Of a stretch of DNA of 64,000 bases, positions 21,827 to 33,392 are shown one piece after another. A model generated the notes under the pieces. The model ran no database searches, was not told the DNA's origin, and worked only from the letters and a program-made list of their open reading frames with translations. Source of the DNA: Chaetomium olivaceum (taxonomy: Eukaryota > Ascomycota > Sordariomycetes > Sordariales > Chaetomiaceae); NCBI GenBank assembly GCA_039881045.1, contig JAYWVB010000004.1:434001-498000 (forward strand). Direction: 5' to 3'. How positions within the stretch are numbered: position 1 is the stretch's first letter; each line of letters starts with the position of its first letter. Made by a program: the position numbers and the translations under genes.

Positions 21827-22881
21827 ATGTCATCGGTAGGACACCTTTTTGAAGCACAAGTCCCTTTAGCAAAGACATCGGCTTAACAATACGCAGCCTC
21901 AGGGAAAGCAAAGCCAGAACGCCCCGACGAGAGAGGAGGGGGACCAACAAGCCGAACAAGTCAGCCAGGTTGAGCAACCACAGCATGCTACCGCCGAAGA
22001 CGACGCTGGTGAGGACGACAACGCCAACGACAACATTCAACGGCAGAATGACGACGGAGAAGACAATTATGACGAGGAGGACCCGGAGGACGAGGATCAG
22101 CGTGTACTAGAAGACGACTACCAGTCGGGTGACGACCGTGACCAAGACCAAGACGAGGAAGAGGACGAAGAGGACACCGAAGACTATCCACGCCCCAAGA
22201 AGCAAAAAGAAGAAGAGGCAGACGAGCACAGTCCGGTCCTCTCCCAGCCACCAACACCCAAGGCCGATGAGAAGCCTCAACCTAAGTGGATGCAAAGGCA
22301 GAAAAAGCCCAAGCAGAACCAAGAAGTGGAGCGTCGCCGCCGCCGCCGCCGCAACCGCTACAGCGACGAGGACAGCGAAGATGACGAGGATTACGATGAG
22401 CAGATTGCATACCAGCAGCAGCAGCGCCAGCGGCAGATGCAAATGCAGCAGCAGCAGCAACAGATACAGCAACCGCAGGGCGACGGCGGCGGAAAGAACC
22501 CGCTCAAGCTCCGGCTAGACCTGAACTTGGAGATCGAGATCGAACTCAAAGCGCATATCCACGGTGATCTGACGCTGGCTTTGCTGTACGTGACCCTCTC
22601 TTACCCCTTTTTTTTTTTTTTTTTACCCTTTTCCCCCAAAACCCCCTTTCCCTTTTCTTTGGCACCCCTTTCGGCCACGGTGAGCCTCGCTTGTCAACTT
22701 GCCAGCACAAGCATGGCACCTCCGTTATACCTTATTTTGTCCCTCCCCATACACCAAAAAGTTCTCAAACGGAGGCTTATTTCCGATCAACGATGCAGTA
22801 ACTGAGCAATTATTGGGAGAATAGCACGGGCTAACCATGGCGTTCTTGGCGTCTTTTGCTGCCTTCAGGGATGGCATGTAA
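21827..22881 (+). CDS. acidic/Gln-rich disordered protein with C-terminal LDLNL motif, paralog B
   Basis: ATG 21827; exon 1 is nine bases (MSS), exon 2 is 21897-22585, and a very short last exon at 22869-22881 is proposed because it restores phase and gives a stop. About 236 aa. Low-complexity Asp/Glu region (RDQDQDEEEDEEDTEDY), basic patch of Arg repeats, Gln-rich run (MQMQQQQQQIQQPQ), then LKLRLDLNLEIEIELKAHIH with GDLTLALL, nearly identical to paralog A at 19398-19764. Both motifs stop at an equivalent splice donor. Function unknown; the conserved end is likely an interaction strand. Confidence 0.68.
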
Positions 22882-24434
22882 TCAAAATCATTCCATTTCC
22901 TCTCTTCTTGCCTCTGCTGTTACGGCATCGGTGGCGGGCAGGCGAGGGGTTGTCATGTTGGCGATGCCACTGAAAATTGGACTTGTTGCTCTTTCTAGGG
23001 TTGTCATGGGCGGAAGGGATATGGGTCGGCGCTTTACAACAACATTAATCACATGTGGATGCTGGATACCTGTGGAAGGGAATGCGGCATTCGCATCTGT
23101 TTCCTTATTGACGGTGATGGTTGCAGGGGTAGTTGCTAAGCGACTTAGGATAGAGCTTTCTTTATTATACTATTTTTTTGGCGTTAATCCAGATTGTATT
23201 TGTGAACCTCACCTCGCTCGCCTTACCCAAGCCGCCCGTCTCAAAACTTGACGACGAGGTTTGCCCGGCACGAGCCCGGCTTACACCAACTTTGCCCCGA
23301 TCTCCGGACCCACTCCGCATCGCCGGGGCGAGATCCACTTCGGATCAGAATCTGGGATTCAGGAACGTGGGCCGGGAGCCCGCGATCGGAGAGCGACCAA
23401 TGTGCTCCGCTCATCGCCGCCACGCGCCACGCGTGAACACCTTGTGTTCCAGACCACCTGCAGCCTCTTCGTTTTAAAAACGCCACCGAACACAGCCCTA
23501 CAATATCGCCCGGTGATCGGAAAGACCTTTGAGCATCGAAAATAGGTATCCCGTCTTTCGGCTATTCTGCAGCTTTTTAGTGGGGTTGCTTGCCCCATGC
23601 AGCCACCTACCCCGCTCTGTACTGGGAACGAGTTGATGGCTTCCGAACGGCTGGGCAGAGGCACCAGTTGTTGTTGTGCACATGCCGAGAAGTGGGCTTC
23701 GTTCCAACAAACAACCTTTCGGACCAGCAGTTTGCTAAAGAATCGTTCAAACAATTAGCAACCCGGAAGTCGCCATTGGGCGGCTTGTAAAAGACCCGCA
23801 ACAACGGATTATCCTCGGACACCCAGCTTCATCGTGTCAACATCTCAATCGTTCGGGCGTACAAGTGCCACACTGCCGATAATCGTGTGACTTGAGGAAA
23901 GCCAGCGGGGAACAGTCAAGTCGTCCGATGGTGATGTGAAACCTGGGTTCGACGATTCATCCCTTCCTGTGAAAAAAAATAAAATAAAATAACAACTATC
24001 CGTTCGCGTTCATGTGTCGTAGAAAATTCGGGCGGCAAAGTCCAGATCCGTCTCTTGGTGGCCAGCCACGTCTTACTCACGGCGAGCCAATTGAGGTCCT
24101 CCCGCTTCCGACATCGCCACGAAAGATCACTCTGCAGCCCGTGCACACCTTGTCACCGTTCTGTCTACCCCACAATCGAAGGCCAAAAATTTGAGATCCA
24201 GCAGCGACTCACACCCAAAGTGGCTCCGCCCACGGCCACACGCCCTTTCTTCCACATCGCCAGAGTCTCGAATCGTGGAGCCATTGACTCTTCGCCTTCG
24301 GATGAGAAACTCTGCTTTCGGCGCGCAATTATTACGGTAGCAGTCTTCTGTTACTCGTTATTTTTTTTCTTGCTTGTTTTGTCGTTTGTTGAATTAGTTT
24401 TGGCCCTCTCCACTCCCCTCCTCCCCTAGACAGG
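22882..24434. other. long ILV2 upstream region, no gene seen
   Basis: 1.55 kb with T-rich stretches and no supported coding frame. Contains TGACTC at 24285-24290. A T15-16 run lies just upstream, within the paralog B intron (about 22608-22623). Confidence 0.5.
24285..24290 (+). promoter_or_regulatory. TGACTC, candidate CPC-1/GCN4 site upstream of ILV2
   Basis: TGACTC core lies 145 nt before the ILV2 ATG. General amino-acid control factors (Gcn4, CPC-1) bind TGA(C/G)TCA. A full TGACTCA also lies in ILV2 intron 1 at 24642-24648. Confidence 0.45.
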
Positions 24435-26799
24435 ATGCTCCGTCAGACGTCGCGCGCCCTCAAGGGCCTCGCCGAAGCTCGGCCCGGCCAGCAACGAGCC
24501 CTCACGACAGCCCAAAGAGCCACAGCTGTAGCAACACGGCGCAACAGCCCAGCCAATGTCAGGAATCAATCGACAACGGCTGCCATAAAACCAACTGCGA
24601 GGTACGTTTGTGCCCGTTCTCTACGATCCTCTCGCCGTTGGTGACTCACTGTTGAAATGTGATGGGCTAACATGGTATCTATTCAACAGCGAGGCACGGC
24701 CAAAACCCAGCCCGTCATTTAATGCTGCAACCAAAGACCGAAGCCATGTTCAGCCCCTCGTTAACCCGAAGAAGAGCGATGTGGATGAGTCGTACGTCAA
24801 CCACAATGCCCTAACTGCTCGCATGGTCCCATGTGACTAACACGAACATGGGATAGATTCATCGGGAAGACTGGAGGAGAAATCTTCCACGAAATGATGC
24901 TGAGGCATGATGTGAAGCATATCTGTGCGTATTATTTTGCAGGAGTTCCTCATACCTCGGTTCCCTAGCTAACACTTCGGTGCCACAGTCGGCTACCCGG
25001 GCGGCGCCATTCTCCCCGTGTTCGATGCGATCTACAACTCACCCCATTTTGGTTTTGTCCTCCCGAGGCACGAGCAGGGCGCCGGCCACATGGCTGAGGG
25101 TTATGCGCGCGCTTCAGGAAAGCCTGGCGTTGTGTTGGTGACATCTGGGCCCGGCGCAACCAACGTCGTCACCCCAATGGCCGATGCGCTTGCCGATGGC
25201 ACGCCAATGGTGGTGTTTACCGGCCAGGTCGTCACGTCCGCTATCGGAAGTGATGCGTTCCAAGAAGCCGACGTGATTGGCATCTCGCGGGCGTGCACCA
25301 AGTGGAACGTCATGGTCAAGAGCGTCGCCGAACTCCCCCGTAGGATCAACGAGGCTTTCGAGATTGCCACCAGCGGCAGGCCCGGCCCTGTTCTTGTCGA
25401 CCTTCCCAAGGATATTACGGCCGGTGTCCTCAGGCGAGCCATTCCCACCGAATCCGCCATCCCCACGATTCCTAGCGCCGCGTCCCGTGCCGCCCTTGAG
25501 CTCAGCAAGAAGCAGCAGGATGCCTCGATCCGCCGTGTCGCTAACCTCATCAATATTGCCAAGAAGCCCGTCATCTATGCTGGCCATGGTGTCATCTGCT
25601 CGAAGAACGGCCCGGCATTGCTCAGGGCTCTGGCGGACAAGGCGTCTCTTCCCGTCACAACTACTCTCCAAGGCCTCGGCGCTTTTGACGAGTTGGACGA
25701 GAAGTCGCTCCACATGCTTGGCATGCACGGCTCTGCGTATGCCAACATGGCGATGCAAGAAGCTGACTTGATCATCGCTCTCGGCGCACGCTTCGACGAT
25801 CGCGTGACCCTCAGCGTTGCCAAGTTTGCCCCGGCTGCTAAGGCCGCTGCTGCCGAGGGACGTGGAGGTATCATCCACTTTGAGATTCTGCCCAAGAATA
25901 TCAACAAGGTTGTGCAGGCGACTGAGGCCATTGAAGGCGACATCAGCGCTAGCCTTGAGATGCTCCTGCCGCACGTTGAGACCAAGGCAATGTCCGACAG
26001 GAAGGATTGGTTTGACAAGATCAACGGGTGGAAGAAGAAGTGGCCTCTGTCCGACTATGAACGTGCGGAGCGCTCGGGCCTGATCAAGCCTCAGACTCTT
26101 ATCGAGGAGCTGAGCAAGCTGACGGCCGACCGGAAGAACGACACATACATCTCCACCGGTGTTGGCCAGCATCAGATGTGGGTGGCTCAGCACTTCCGCT
26201 GGCGGCACCCTCGCTCCATGATCACCTCCGGTGGTCTCGGAACCATGGGTTACGGCCTGCCGGCTGCCATCGGCGCCAAGGTGGCGAAGCCCGATTCGCT
26301 CGTCATTGACATTGATGGCGATGCCTCGTTCGCCATGACCCTGACTGAGTTGTCTACTGCTGCGCAATTCAATATTGGCGTCAAGGTCATCATTTTAAAC
26401 AACGAGGAGCAGGGCATGGTCACGCAATGGCAGAACCTGTTCTACGAAGACCGCTATTCACACACCCACCAGAAGAACCCCGATTTTATGAAGCTGGCCG
26501 ACGCCATGGGCGTGCAGTCTAGGCGTCTCGTCAAGCCCGAGGAGACCGTAGAGGCTCTCAAGTGGCTGATCGAGAGCGACGGGCCGGCGCTGCTCGAGGT
26601 GGTGACGGACAAGAAGGTCCCTGTCCTTCCCATGGTTCCCGCCGGGTCTGGTCTGCACGAGTTCATCACCTGGGATAGTGGTAAGTAATTTCTTCTGTTT
26701 ATCTCAACATCAAAATAACATGCACTAACACACTCGACAGCCAAGGACAAGGTCAGGCGAGAGCGGATGCGGGAACGCACCGGCGGCCTCCACTCTTGA
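24435..26799 (+). CDS. ILV2: acetolactate synthase catalytic subunit, mitochondrial
   Basis: Five exons: 24435-24601, 24690-24791, 24857-24924, 24989-26680, 26741-26799; 695 aa with exact phase. Acetolactate synthase joins two pyruvates, or pyruvate and 2-oxobutyrate, in the first common step of valine, isoleucine and leucine synthesis. The basic Ser/Arg start (MLRQTSRALKGLAEARPGQQ) is a mitochondrial presequence. The ThDP N-domain starts at YPGGAILPVFD with catalytic Glu in RHEQGAGHMAEGYARA. The middle FAD-type domain spans about 315-450. The C-terminal ThDP domain has GYGLPAAIGAKV and IDGDASFAM with NNEEQGMVTQW. No frameshift. It is the target family of sulfonylurea-type inhibitors. Confidence 0.97.
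24642..24648 (+). promoter_or_regulatory. TGACTCA in ILV2 intron 1
   Basis: Exact palindromic-type CPC-1/GCN4 consensus inside the first intron. It may be a control element or chance; no data here decide. Confidence 0.35.
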
Positions 26800-27579
26800 A
26801 GCATGGGTTTTCGAGTTTGACGAGCCGCTCGGGAGCATCACACCTTCACTATTCCCCTTAATCGTCCGGTTCTTGAGATTTTCCCCTGTTGTTTTATGCG
26901 GAACGGATCGGAAAATTCGGAAAATCTGGTTGTTGTTGGCATTGAGCCATATTTTGCAATGCATCACGGGTCAGCAAAAGTCGGTTGCAGATCTGCTGTA
27001 TGATCTGGTTTTATTTTGCGAGAGAGCCTGGGGTAAGGCCTCGCGTTCCCGCCTTCCACCGTGCCGGAGGGCTGTATATATTGGATGAATCGATACTATG
27101 TGGCTTTGAGCATTCGAGACATTGCGGAGACATTGCCAAGTTGCTTCTTGATCTCTTTATGCGTCTCTGGAGGAGCGCTCGTTCATGACTTACTACAGTG
27201 GCAGAGAAGCCGCGCCTCGACGATCGACTCCACGATTTGAACAGGGACTTCACTCCGTTTGATGGCCGGCTGGGAGGTTTACAAGGAACTTGGTTTATAT
27301 ACCACAGCCCAGACCGATGACGGGGATTCATAATTGTGCTATGATAGCTCTCCTCGTCCGCTATTTATACACCATGTTGCCTAGCTAAACAATCTAGGCA
27401 AGCGGGACGGAACTCCCAAGTCAAGGATACCCAGTCAATACTTTCCGAGCCGTCCCATCCCTCAAGTGATACCAGACTATATACCGGACCACCAAAACGA
27501 GCAACCCCTCTCTTTCCCCTCCCTACCCAGCAAGAAGAAGAAAACTAGAAGACTACAAAAAAGAAAAGCAATGGCCCTC
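26800..27579. other. convergent intergenic region
   Basis: 3' sides of ILV2 and GAL1. No additional gene is supported. Confidence 0.55.
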
Positions 27580-29254
27580 TCAACCCAAAACGCCTCCTTC
27601 CACCTTAAAAACCGCCGCTCCACTCCCCGGCCGACTAACCACCACGGCCGCCTCCCTCTGCTCCTCCGTCAGCCCCTCCAGCTTACTATAATACCCCTTC
27701 TCCCAGGCTTCGCGCACGTCCGCCATGCGGTCGGCGGGGACCAGGTGCACGCTGCAGCCGCCCCAGCCGGCGCCCGTCAGCCGGCTGCCGTAGGCGCCTG
27801 CGTCGCGGGCCAGGGCGCACAGCGTGTCGATTTCGGCGCAGCTGCACTCGTAGGTGTCGCGGCACGAGTCCTGGGTGGCGTTGAGCAGCGCGCCGAGCCG
27901 CGTGCCGATGGTGTTTTCGGAGGAAGGGTTGCCGCCGCCGGATTCGAGCAGGCCCAGGAACTGCACCACGCGCAGCGCCTCGCCAAAGACGTGCTGCGCG
28001 CGCTGGCCCAGCTTGAAGCGCTCCGCGCGCACGGGGAAGCGCGAGGTGAAGCGCCCGTTGAGCACATCGACGCTGATGCCCAGCACCGCGGCGATCTCCT
28101 CGCGCGTGTAGCCCTCCGGCTTCGAGAGCGTTTGCGAAGTGAGCTTGATAAGCTCGTGCAGCTGCTCGGGAGCCGATTTGCGGGGTTGTCCGGCCTGCTC
28201 CTGCAGCGCGAAGTAGCTTTCCTGGAAGCCGTGCAAGCTGATACCGAGGGGGGCGGCGTCGGTGGGAGGGAGGTGCCCGGCGGGTTTGAGCGTCGCGTTG
28301 AGGTAGGCTGCTGCAAGCGTGCACTCGACCACGCGGAGGTTGTAGTGGATGGGTCCCGTCACGAACTTGTCTGAGGTGACGAAGGATTGGGCGATGAGGA
28401 AGACTAGCGCCGGGTCGGTCTCGGGGAACTGCACCGGGCGCGCCTTGAGCGTCGGGGTGAAGGAGACGAAGAGGGCGGAGCCGCGCTCGGAGAAGACCGA
28501 GGCAGATTGGTCCATACTGAGGGTACGTTAGCGGTGTTTTGTTCTTCCCCTATTCGCTTCTCTTCTCCTTCTTTTTGTTTGTTGGGGAAAGGGCTGCTTG
28601 CTGCTGCAATGCAAGAACTTACCCGCCAGAGTTCACGCCTACCGCGCGCTCGCTCACAATGGCTAGCTCGGTCAACTCGGTCTTGTCGACGGTCTGCTCG
28701 CCGTTGGCTACCATGACAGCCAGAGCACTGGCGGTCACGAAGGCCGCGCTGGAGCTTAGCCCGCCACCCGTCGGGACAGTGCCGTCAACGAGAATCTTCA
28801 TGCTCTTAGGCTTGAAGTTGGGGCCCTTCTTCAGTCGGAGCAACTCCAATGCGCCACGCAGGCCAGACTTGAAGTAGTTGGTCCACTCGTGGACGGTGGC
28901 GTCGATGTCCACGGCATCGAAGGGAATGTCGAACTCATGCGCGGGAAACTTTGACTCTTGGACATTGGCGATGGTGATCTTGAAGGTGCCGGCCTCGGTA
29001 GGGGTAGTGTCGGTTGACACGGCGAGCAAGGCATCAGCCGTGATGGCCATAGGCAGCACCGGATACAGCGAGTAGTCGATGTGCTCGCCGATGACGTTCA
29101 CCCGTCCCGGAGCCCGTGAGACGAATTCAGGCGCACGGCCGTGAAGCGACTCGAACTTGGCCAGAAGACCATTCCACCGTTTGGTTTGCGACGGCAAGGC
29201 ATCTGAGGTGTAGATGTCGCTCAGAGAGTGGGCGATGGGGACAGGACCAGCCAT
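27580..29254 (-). CDS. GAL1: galactokinase
   Basis: Two exons, 29254-28623 and 28516-27580; about 522 aa. It phosphorylates galactose to galactose-1-phosphate in the Leloir pathway (cytosol). N-terminal galactokinase signature GRVNVIGEHIDY; GHMP ATP-binding loop PTGGGLSSSAA near residue 168; the intron interrupts the conserved SGGMDQSAS substrate/ATP region (SGG|MDQS); C-terminal GHMP motif GSRLTGAGWGGCSVHLV. Frame intact. Length is typical of fungal Gal1. It stands alone here, with no GAL7/GAL10 beside it. Confidence 0.96.
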
Positions 29255-30013
29255 TTCTAGTAAAGTATTCTTTTTCGGTCTTTTTTATTTGTCGAAGTAC
29301 TCGTCTGGGACACGGAAACAGAGAGGGGGGAAGGAAAATTGAAGGAAAATGAGGGAAAATAAACAAGGTGTGGAAGGTCAGGTGCGCAAGAATGAGGTTG
29401 AGGTTATGTACGCCGGAGTGACGGAGGTTAAAGTCGGCCGTTGTTGCCCCGCACTGTTTGGTAGGTGTGTATAGTCCACGGTAATGAGCTTCAAAGGATG
29501 TGTTGTCGGGTCTCGTGGCTACGAAAGGTAATCTGGTCCGTGTTGTTCCAGTTACAGTGACAGTCAAACATGCCGATAACAGGCAGTTCTGAGAGTATCC
29601 CTAGCGCTGTCCCGGAAAGGCACTTCGGATGAACAAGCTTGATCAAGCTTGAACTTTCTCGCGGGGGCCGATGCGGGGAGTGCGGACTTGCCCCGGTACC
29701 CACCCCACCATGATCACCAACACCGCCGAGTATTTCACCGTTGAGCGGAGCCTGACATGATCTTTGGCGATCGACAGCTTGAGTTGGGATGGAAGATGGT
29801 GGTATTGACTCGGACAATAATTAGCTATGTCCAACTGTCAATATTGCGTGCGTTATGTCGAGGGGTAGTAAAGGAAAGTACTCAACTTAGAGAAGTTTGA
29901 ACCCCGCGGAAAGGCTGTAACTTCCAGGTTATCGCATCATTCTGAAGACAACAGGAAGCAGGTACCTCCTGTCCATAACAACCACGACCAGAAATAAAAA
30001 CGGAAAAATCCAG
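29255..30013. other. intergenic, no gene seen
   Basis: GAL1 promoter side and 3' side of the MFS gene. The frames present lack motifs. Confidence 0.5.
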
Positions 30014-31747
30014 CTACATGCCAGTTTGATCTCCCTCTCGCTTTCTCTTCCTCCAATAACCCGCCCAGACGCTGAGGCCAACGGTAAGGGCAACAAGCGC
30101 CGCGATTACGGAGCATACCAATTCGACAATCATGGTCGTCCGAATTCCATCCATGTAACACGCCCGGACAAGTCCTGAATCCGACCCGAAACGTTGCCGG
30201 AATCCCGTCGCCCCAGCTTCAATAACCTGATGGGATGGAATCCACGGTGCTTGTTCCCCCAAACAGTTTACCAGGCCATTGACGAACGTCGCTTCAGCCG
30301 CCGCCATGAAGAGCAAAGCTCCGGTGGCCTCGAAGAACAATGTTGTGCCCGTAACAACGGTGATATCCGGGAAGGAGCCCGCAAGCCTCTGGTTGGCTAC
30401 CATGGGAACCTGCAAGACAAGGCCGATCCCCGACCCTACTAACACTTGAAACCCAATGGTTCTGGCAAACGGCGTCCCGACCTCGAGGTTGTATAAACAG
30501 ACAACACCAGCCGTCATAATGAGCGGGCCAGTCATAAGCCATACGGTCCAGTGGACCTTTGGCATGGACGTGTTGGACACGATGGTGAAGAGGGAAACGC
30601 CGAGGATAAGCGGGATGGTGCGGTACCCACTATCTGCAGCAGTGACGTCGGTAACGGCCTGGAAGTAGATGGGCAGAATGTACAGCAGAGGGAGCTGGAC
30701 AGACGCAACGAAGAAGATGCAGATTATGTTGCCGAGTATGCGCCATTGCTTCAGGATCCGGAACTGGACCATGGCCCTCTCCCCCTGAAACCACTCCACC
30801 AGGACAAACACCACCACAAGCAAGCTAAAAGTCACCAGCAGCCCAACCGTCGCTGGCTGCCCCCACACACCGACCTCACTCCCCAGCTGCATAGCCAGCA
30901 GGAAACAGGTCGACGCCCCCATAATCACAACCAAACCCAGCGAGTCTAGCTGGAGTAACTTCTCCCGGAGGGACACTCCCTCCGGCGGCACAGCCGCAGC
31001 CGGCGTCTTGAACACCACCGCCAGCAGTCCAGCAGCAACCGCACCCAGCGGCAAATTGACAAAAAAACACCATCGCCACGAGAGGTGCTCCGTAAACACA
31101 CCACCGAGTAACGGCCCCAAGACGCTAGCACATCCGAACGTAACACCCAAAATCGCCATACACGCCGGCGCCCTCTTCGGCGGCGCCGCCAGCGCAATGA
31201 TGGTAAAAGACCCCGTAATAATCCCCGCCCCACCCACGCCACTCACAGCGCGCCCCGCGATGAGGGTCGGGCTATTCTGCGCGGCGCCGGCAAGGGCGTT
31301 GCCCGCTTCGAAGATGAGGATCGCGGTGAGGAAGGCGAGCTTCAGGTCGAAGTGGCGGAAGACCTTGCCCCAGGCGGACTGGAAGGGCGCGGTGGTGAGG
31401 AAGAAGGCGCTGCCGTACCAGGTGACGTGGTTCAGGCTGTGGAAGGCGGTGGTGATCGGGGGGATGGCGTTGGTGAGGATGGTCATGTCGATGGCGAAGA
31501 GGAAGATGCTGAGGATGAGGGACGCGAGGATTGCGAGGAGCTTGGTGGTGGGGAGGGGAGGGTCTGGCGTTGGTGATGTTGTTGATGTAGTTGTTGTCGG
31601 TGGGTTGCCTTCGGCTTCCGCTGGCTTCTGGCTATCGGGGACAGGTGCTTGTTTCTCTAATCCGGAGGTCTCTATGCCGCCTTTTTCATCGAGAACTAGC
31701 TCGAGGGGCGTGTCGATGCTGCCCCGGTCGAGGTCGGCGCCAGTCAT
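30014..31747 (-). CDS. MFS transporter, 14-TM DHA2 drug:H+ antiporter type
   Basis: Single exon of 577 codons from ATG 31747 (MTGADLDRGSIDTPLELVLD); the open frame continues upstream but homologs begin with such a short cytosolic tail. Roughly 14 hydrophobic segments start at LLAILASLILSIFLFAIDMT, whose D-x-T-I-x-x-x-A pattern (DMTILTNAIP) is typical. Motif C-like GVGGAGIITGSFTIIALA and GPLLGGVFTEHLSWRWCFF are signatures of this plasma-membrane exporter group. Likely substrates are toxins or drugs; the true one is not known. There is no neighbouring biosynthetic gene. Confidence 0.9.
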   Translation of the reverse strand: MTGADLDRGSIDTPLELVLDEKGGIETSGLEKQAPVPDSQKPAEAEGNPPTTTTSTTSPTPDPPLPTTKLLAILASLILSIFLFAIDMTILTNAIPPITTAFHSLNHVTWYGSAFFLTTAPFQSAWGKVFRHFDLKLAFLTAILIFEAGNALAGAAQNSPTLIAGRAVSGVGGAGIITGSFTIIALAAPPKRAPACMAILGVTFGCASVLGPLLGGVFTEHLSWRWCFFVNLPLGAVAAGLLAVVFKTPAAAVPPEGVSLREKLLQLDSLGLVVIMGASTCFLLAMQLGSEVGVWGQPATVGLLVTFSLLVVVFVLVEWFQGERAMVQFRILKQWRILGNIICIFFVASVQLPLLYILPIYFQAVTDVTAADSGYRTIPLILGVSLFTIVSNTSMPKVHWTVWLMTGPLIMTAGVVCLYNLEVGTPFARTIGFQVLVGSGIGLVLQVPMVANQRLAGSFPDITVVTGTTLFFEATGALLFMAAAEATFVNGLVNCLGEQAPWIPSHQVIEAGATGFRQRFGSDSGLVRACYMDGIRTTMIVELVCSVIAALVALTVGLSVWAGYWRKRKREGDQTGM

Positions 31748-33228
31748 CTCGGCTGTTGCTGTCAAACTGATGGCAAGAGTGTGGTGGAGAATACATTTAG
31801 GAAGTGATAAGTGAGGACTGAGTCTCAGGAACCAGCCAGCGGGAGCTGTGCTATTGAGGGAACTTTGTTTATTTGTAAGTGAGTCACCAATGCATGCCGA
31901 GCTCGGGTTTTGAGCCTCTCGTAATTCGTATCGCAATTCGTCGGATAGACGGGTGATTAACCCGACGAACTCCCCAAACAAAACCAAGTCATCGTCTCCG
32001 AAACCTTCTCGGAGGTTATCATAATCGAAAGGATGTTATCAACCAGTAGAGCAGGGGTTTAATATAGCGTCAAACATTTCACTCCGATAAAATACCCGCC
32101 TCCATTAAGATTATCATGGTCCGACTTTCAAATAGGCTCAGTTGACAGTTCGGTTGTGGAGGTTTAAGTCATTTCTTAACCCGCCAGTTTGTTCAATTAC
32201 GGATTCGAGGCATTCAACACACAACAAAACCTGTAGAAAACAACGAGTACTAACTTGGAAGTTCTCTGTAGTTGACGTACTTGGAGAGGAAAGATAGTTG
32301 CTGAGAAGGAGGGAGACAACACACTAGGTTAGACACAGAAAACGGAGAAAGACGCAACATGGAAAACAAAAAGGTGATCTTAGTGAGAAAAGAGGCATGG
32401 TGAACCTCATGGTAATCAAGATCAGTCTAGGACGAAACACCGCCATGTCATGGGTCCCCTTGGCGCCAAGTGCAACACCTTCTATCGACGAGTCTCCGAC
32501 CGTTGCTTGGATGGAGAACCGGAACCATCGTTGGACTGGTCCATTTTTCCGATCACCATACATACTGAACTCTTGTTGTCTTTATTTTCTTGACAAACAT
32601 TAGAAATTTCTGTTTGAACTGAGTCCTGTGGCACCGCCCACAATCAACTCCGGCCGGCATGTGGTAGATGGTGAGGTTAGGCCAAGAGGAGTAACCCGAG
32701 ACTAATTTGTACCACGCTAGCAAGAAATGGCCATCAGTCAATTCGTCAAGAAATAAGCAAACAGTCGTAACAAAGCCCGTTGATTGGTATCACCAACCAG
32801 AGATATGCTCGGTGTGGTCCCGAACCATACAGCTCTCGTCCAAGGGGCTGATCATCACTCTTGCAATGACACCGGTCCGACGTCATCTTGCCACCCCGCC
32901 CGCACCTCCCCCCATGCCTTTGTCCTCCAGCTAACGGGGGAGTCTCGTGAGGCCATGACGCTTATATAGAGCCCTCTCCCCGCCTGCTCATCTTTCTACT
33001 CTTCCCCCCTCCGTTGTTTCCTTATCTCTTTTATTTCCTTGCTCTGCTTGCGAGTTTATCCTTCCCCCCCTTAAGCAACAAAGTTTCAACTCCACAGAAA
33101 GAAACAAACCAGAATAAAATCACAACAACACACTTTGCTTGTCCTAGTTCGATACACCGATGCGAGAAGATAAAACAACAAAAAAACACCAAACCTTACA
33201 TACCCACTCTTCACACCCACTCTTCACC
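31748..33228. other. divergent intergenic region, metallothionein promoter
   Basis: 1.5 kb between the divergent MFS and metallothionein genes. The part nearest the metallothionein has a TATA box (32963-32968) and a long pyrimidine-rich leader. No further gene supported. Confidence 0.55.
32963..32968 (+). promoter_or_regulatory. TATA box of the metallothionein gene
   Basis: TATATA within CTTATATAGAG, 266 nt before the ATG. It is followed by a C/T-rich stretch, a usual fungal core-promoter layout for strongly expressed genes. The 5' UTR would be roughly 220-240 nt. Confidence 0.55.
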
Positions 33229-33392
33229 ATGAGCGACTGCGGGTGTTCGACCTCTGGAACCTGCAACTGCCCCTCTGGGCAATGCACCTGCCCCAGCTGC
33301 CCGGTGAGCACAACATCTTCACGGAGCATTGCAACATTTCTATCAATAGAGAGACTGACACCCAGGTCGGGCCGCAGAAGCCCAACAAGTAA
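33229..33392 (+). CDS. copper metallothionein
   Basis: Exons 33229-33303 and 33366-33392; 33 aa, MSDCGCSTSGTCNCPSGQCT then CPSCP and VGPQKPNK. Seven cysteines in C-x-C / x5 / C-x-C / x4 / C-x-C / x2 / C, the pattern of the Neurospora/Agaricus copper metallothioneins that bind six Cu(I). It buffers cytosolic copper. A 62-nt intron (donor GTGAGC) separates the Cys core from the short tail. Copper-responsive transcription is expected from the family; no site is proven here. Confidence 0.9.

Noticed and set aside
25114..26367. Minus-strand frame of 417 codons inside ILV2
   Set aside because: Antisense of conserved acetolactate synthase exons.
27686..28324. Minus-strand frames overlapping GAL1 (212 and 179 codons)
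   Set aside because: Other-frame shadows of the galactokinase C-terminus.
3787..31747. A secondary-metabolite cluster formed by the acyltransferase and the MFS transporter
   Set aside because: They are 25 kb apart with housekeeping and mobile DNA between; no PKS, NRPS, P450 or terpene synthase in the window.
32324..32603. Possible gene fragment upstream of the metallothionein
   Set aside because: Frames on both strands are short, with no family similarity I can recognise.
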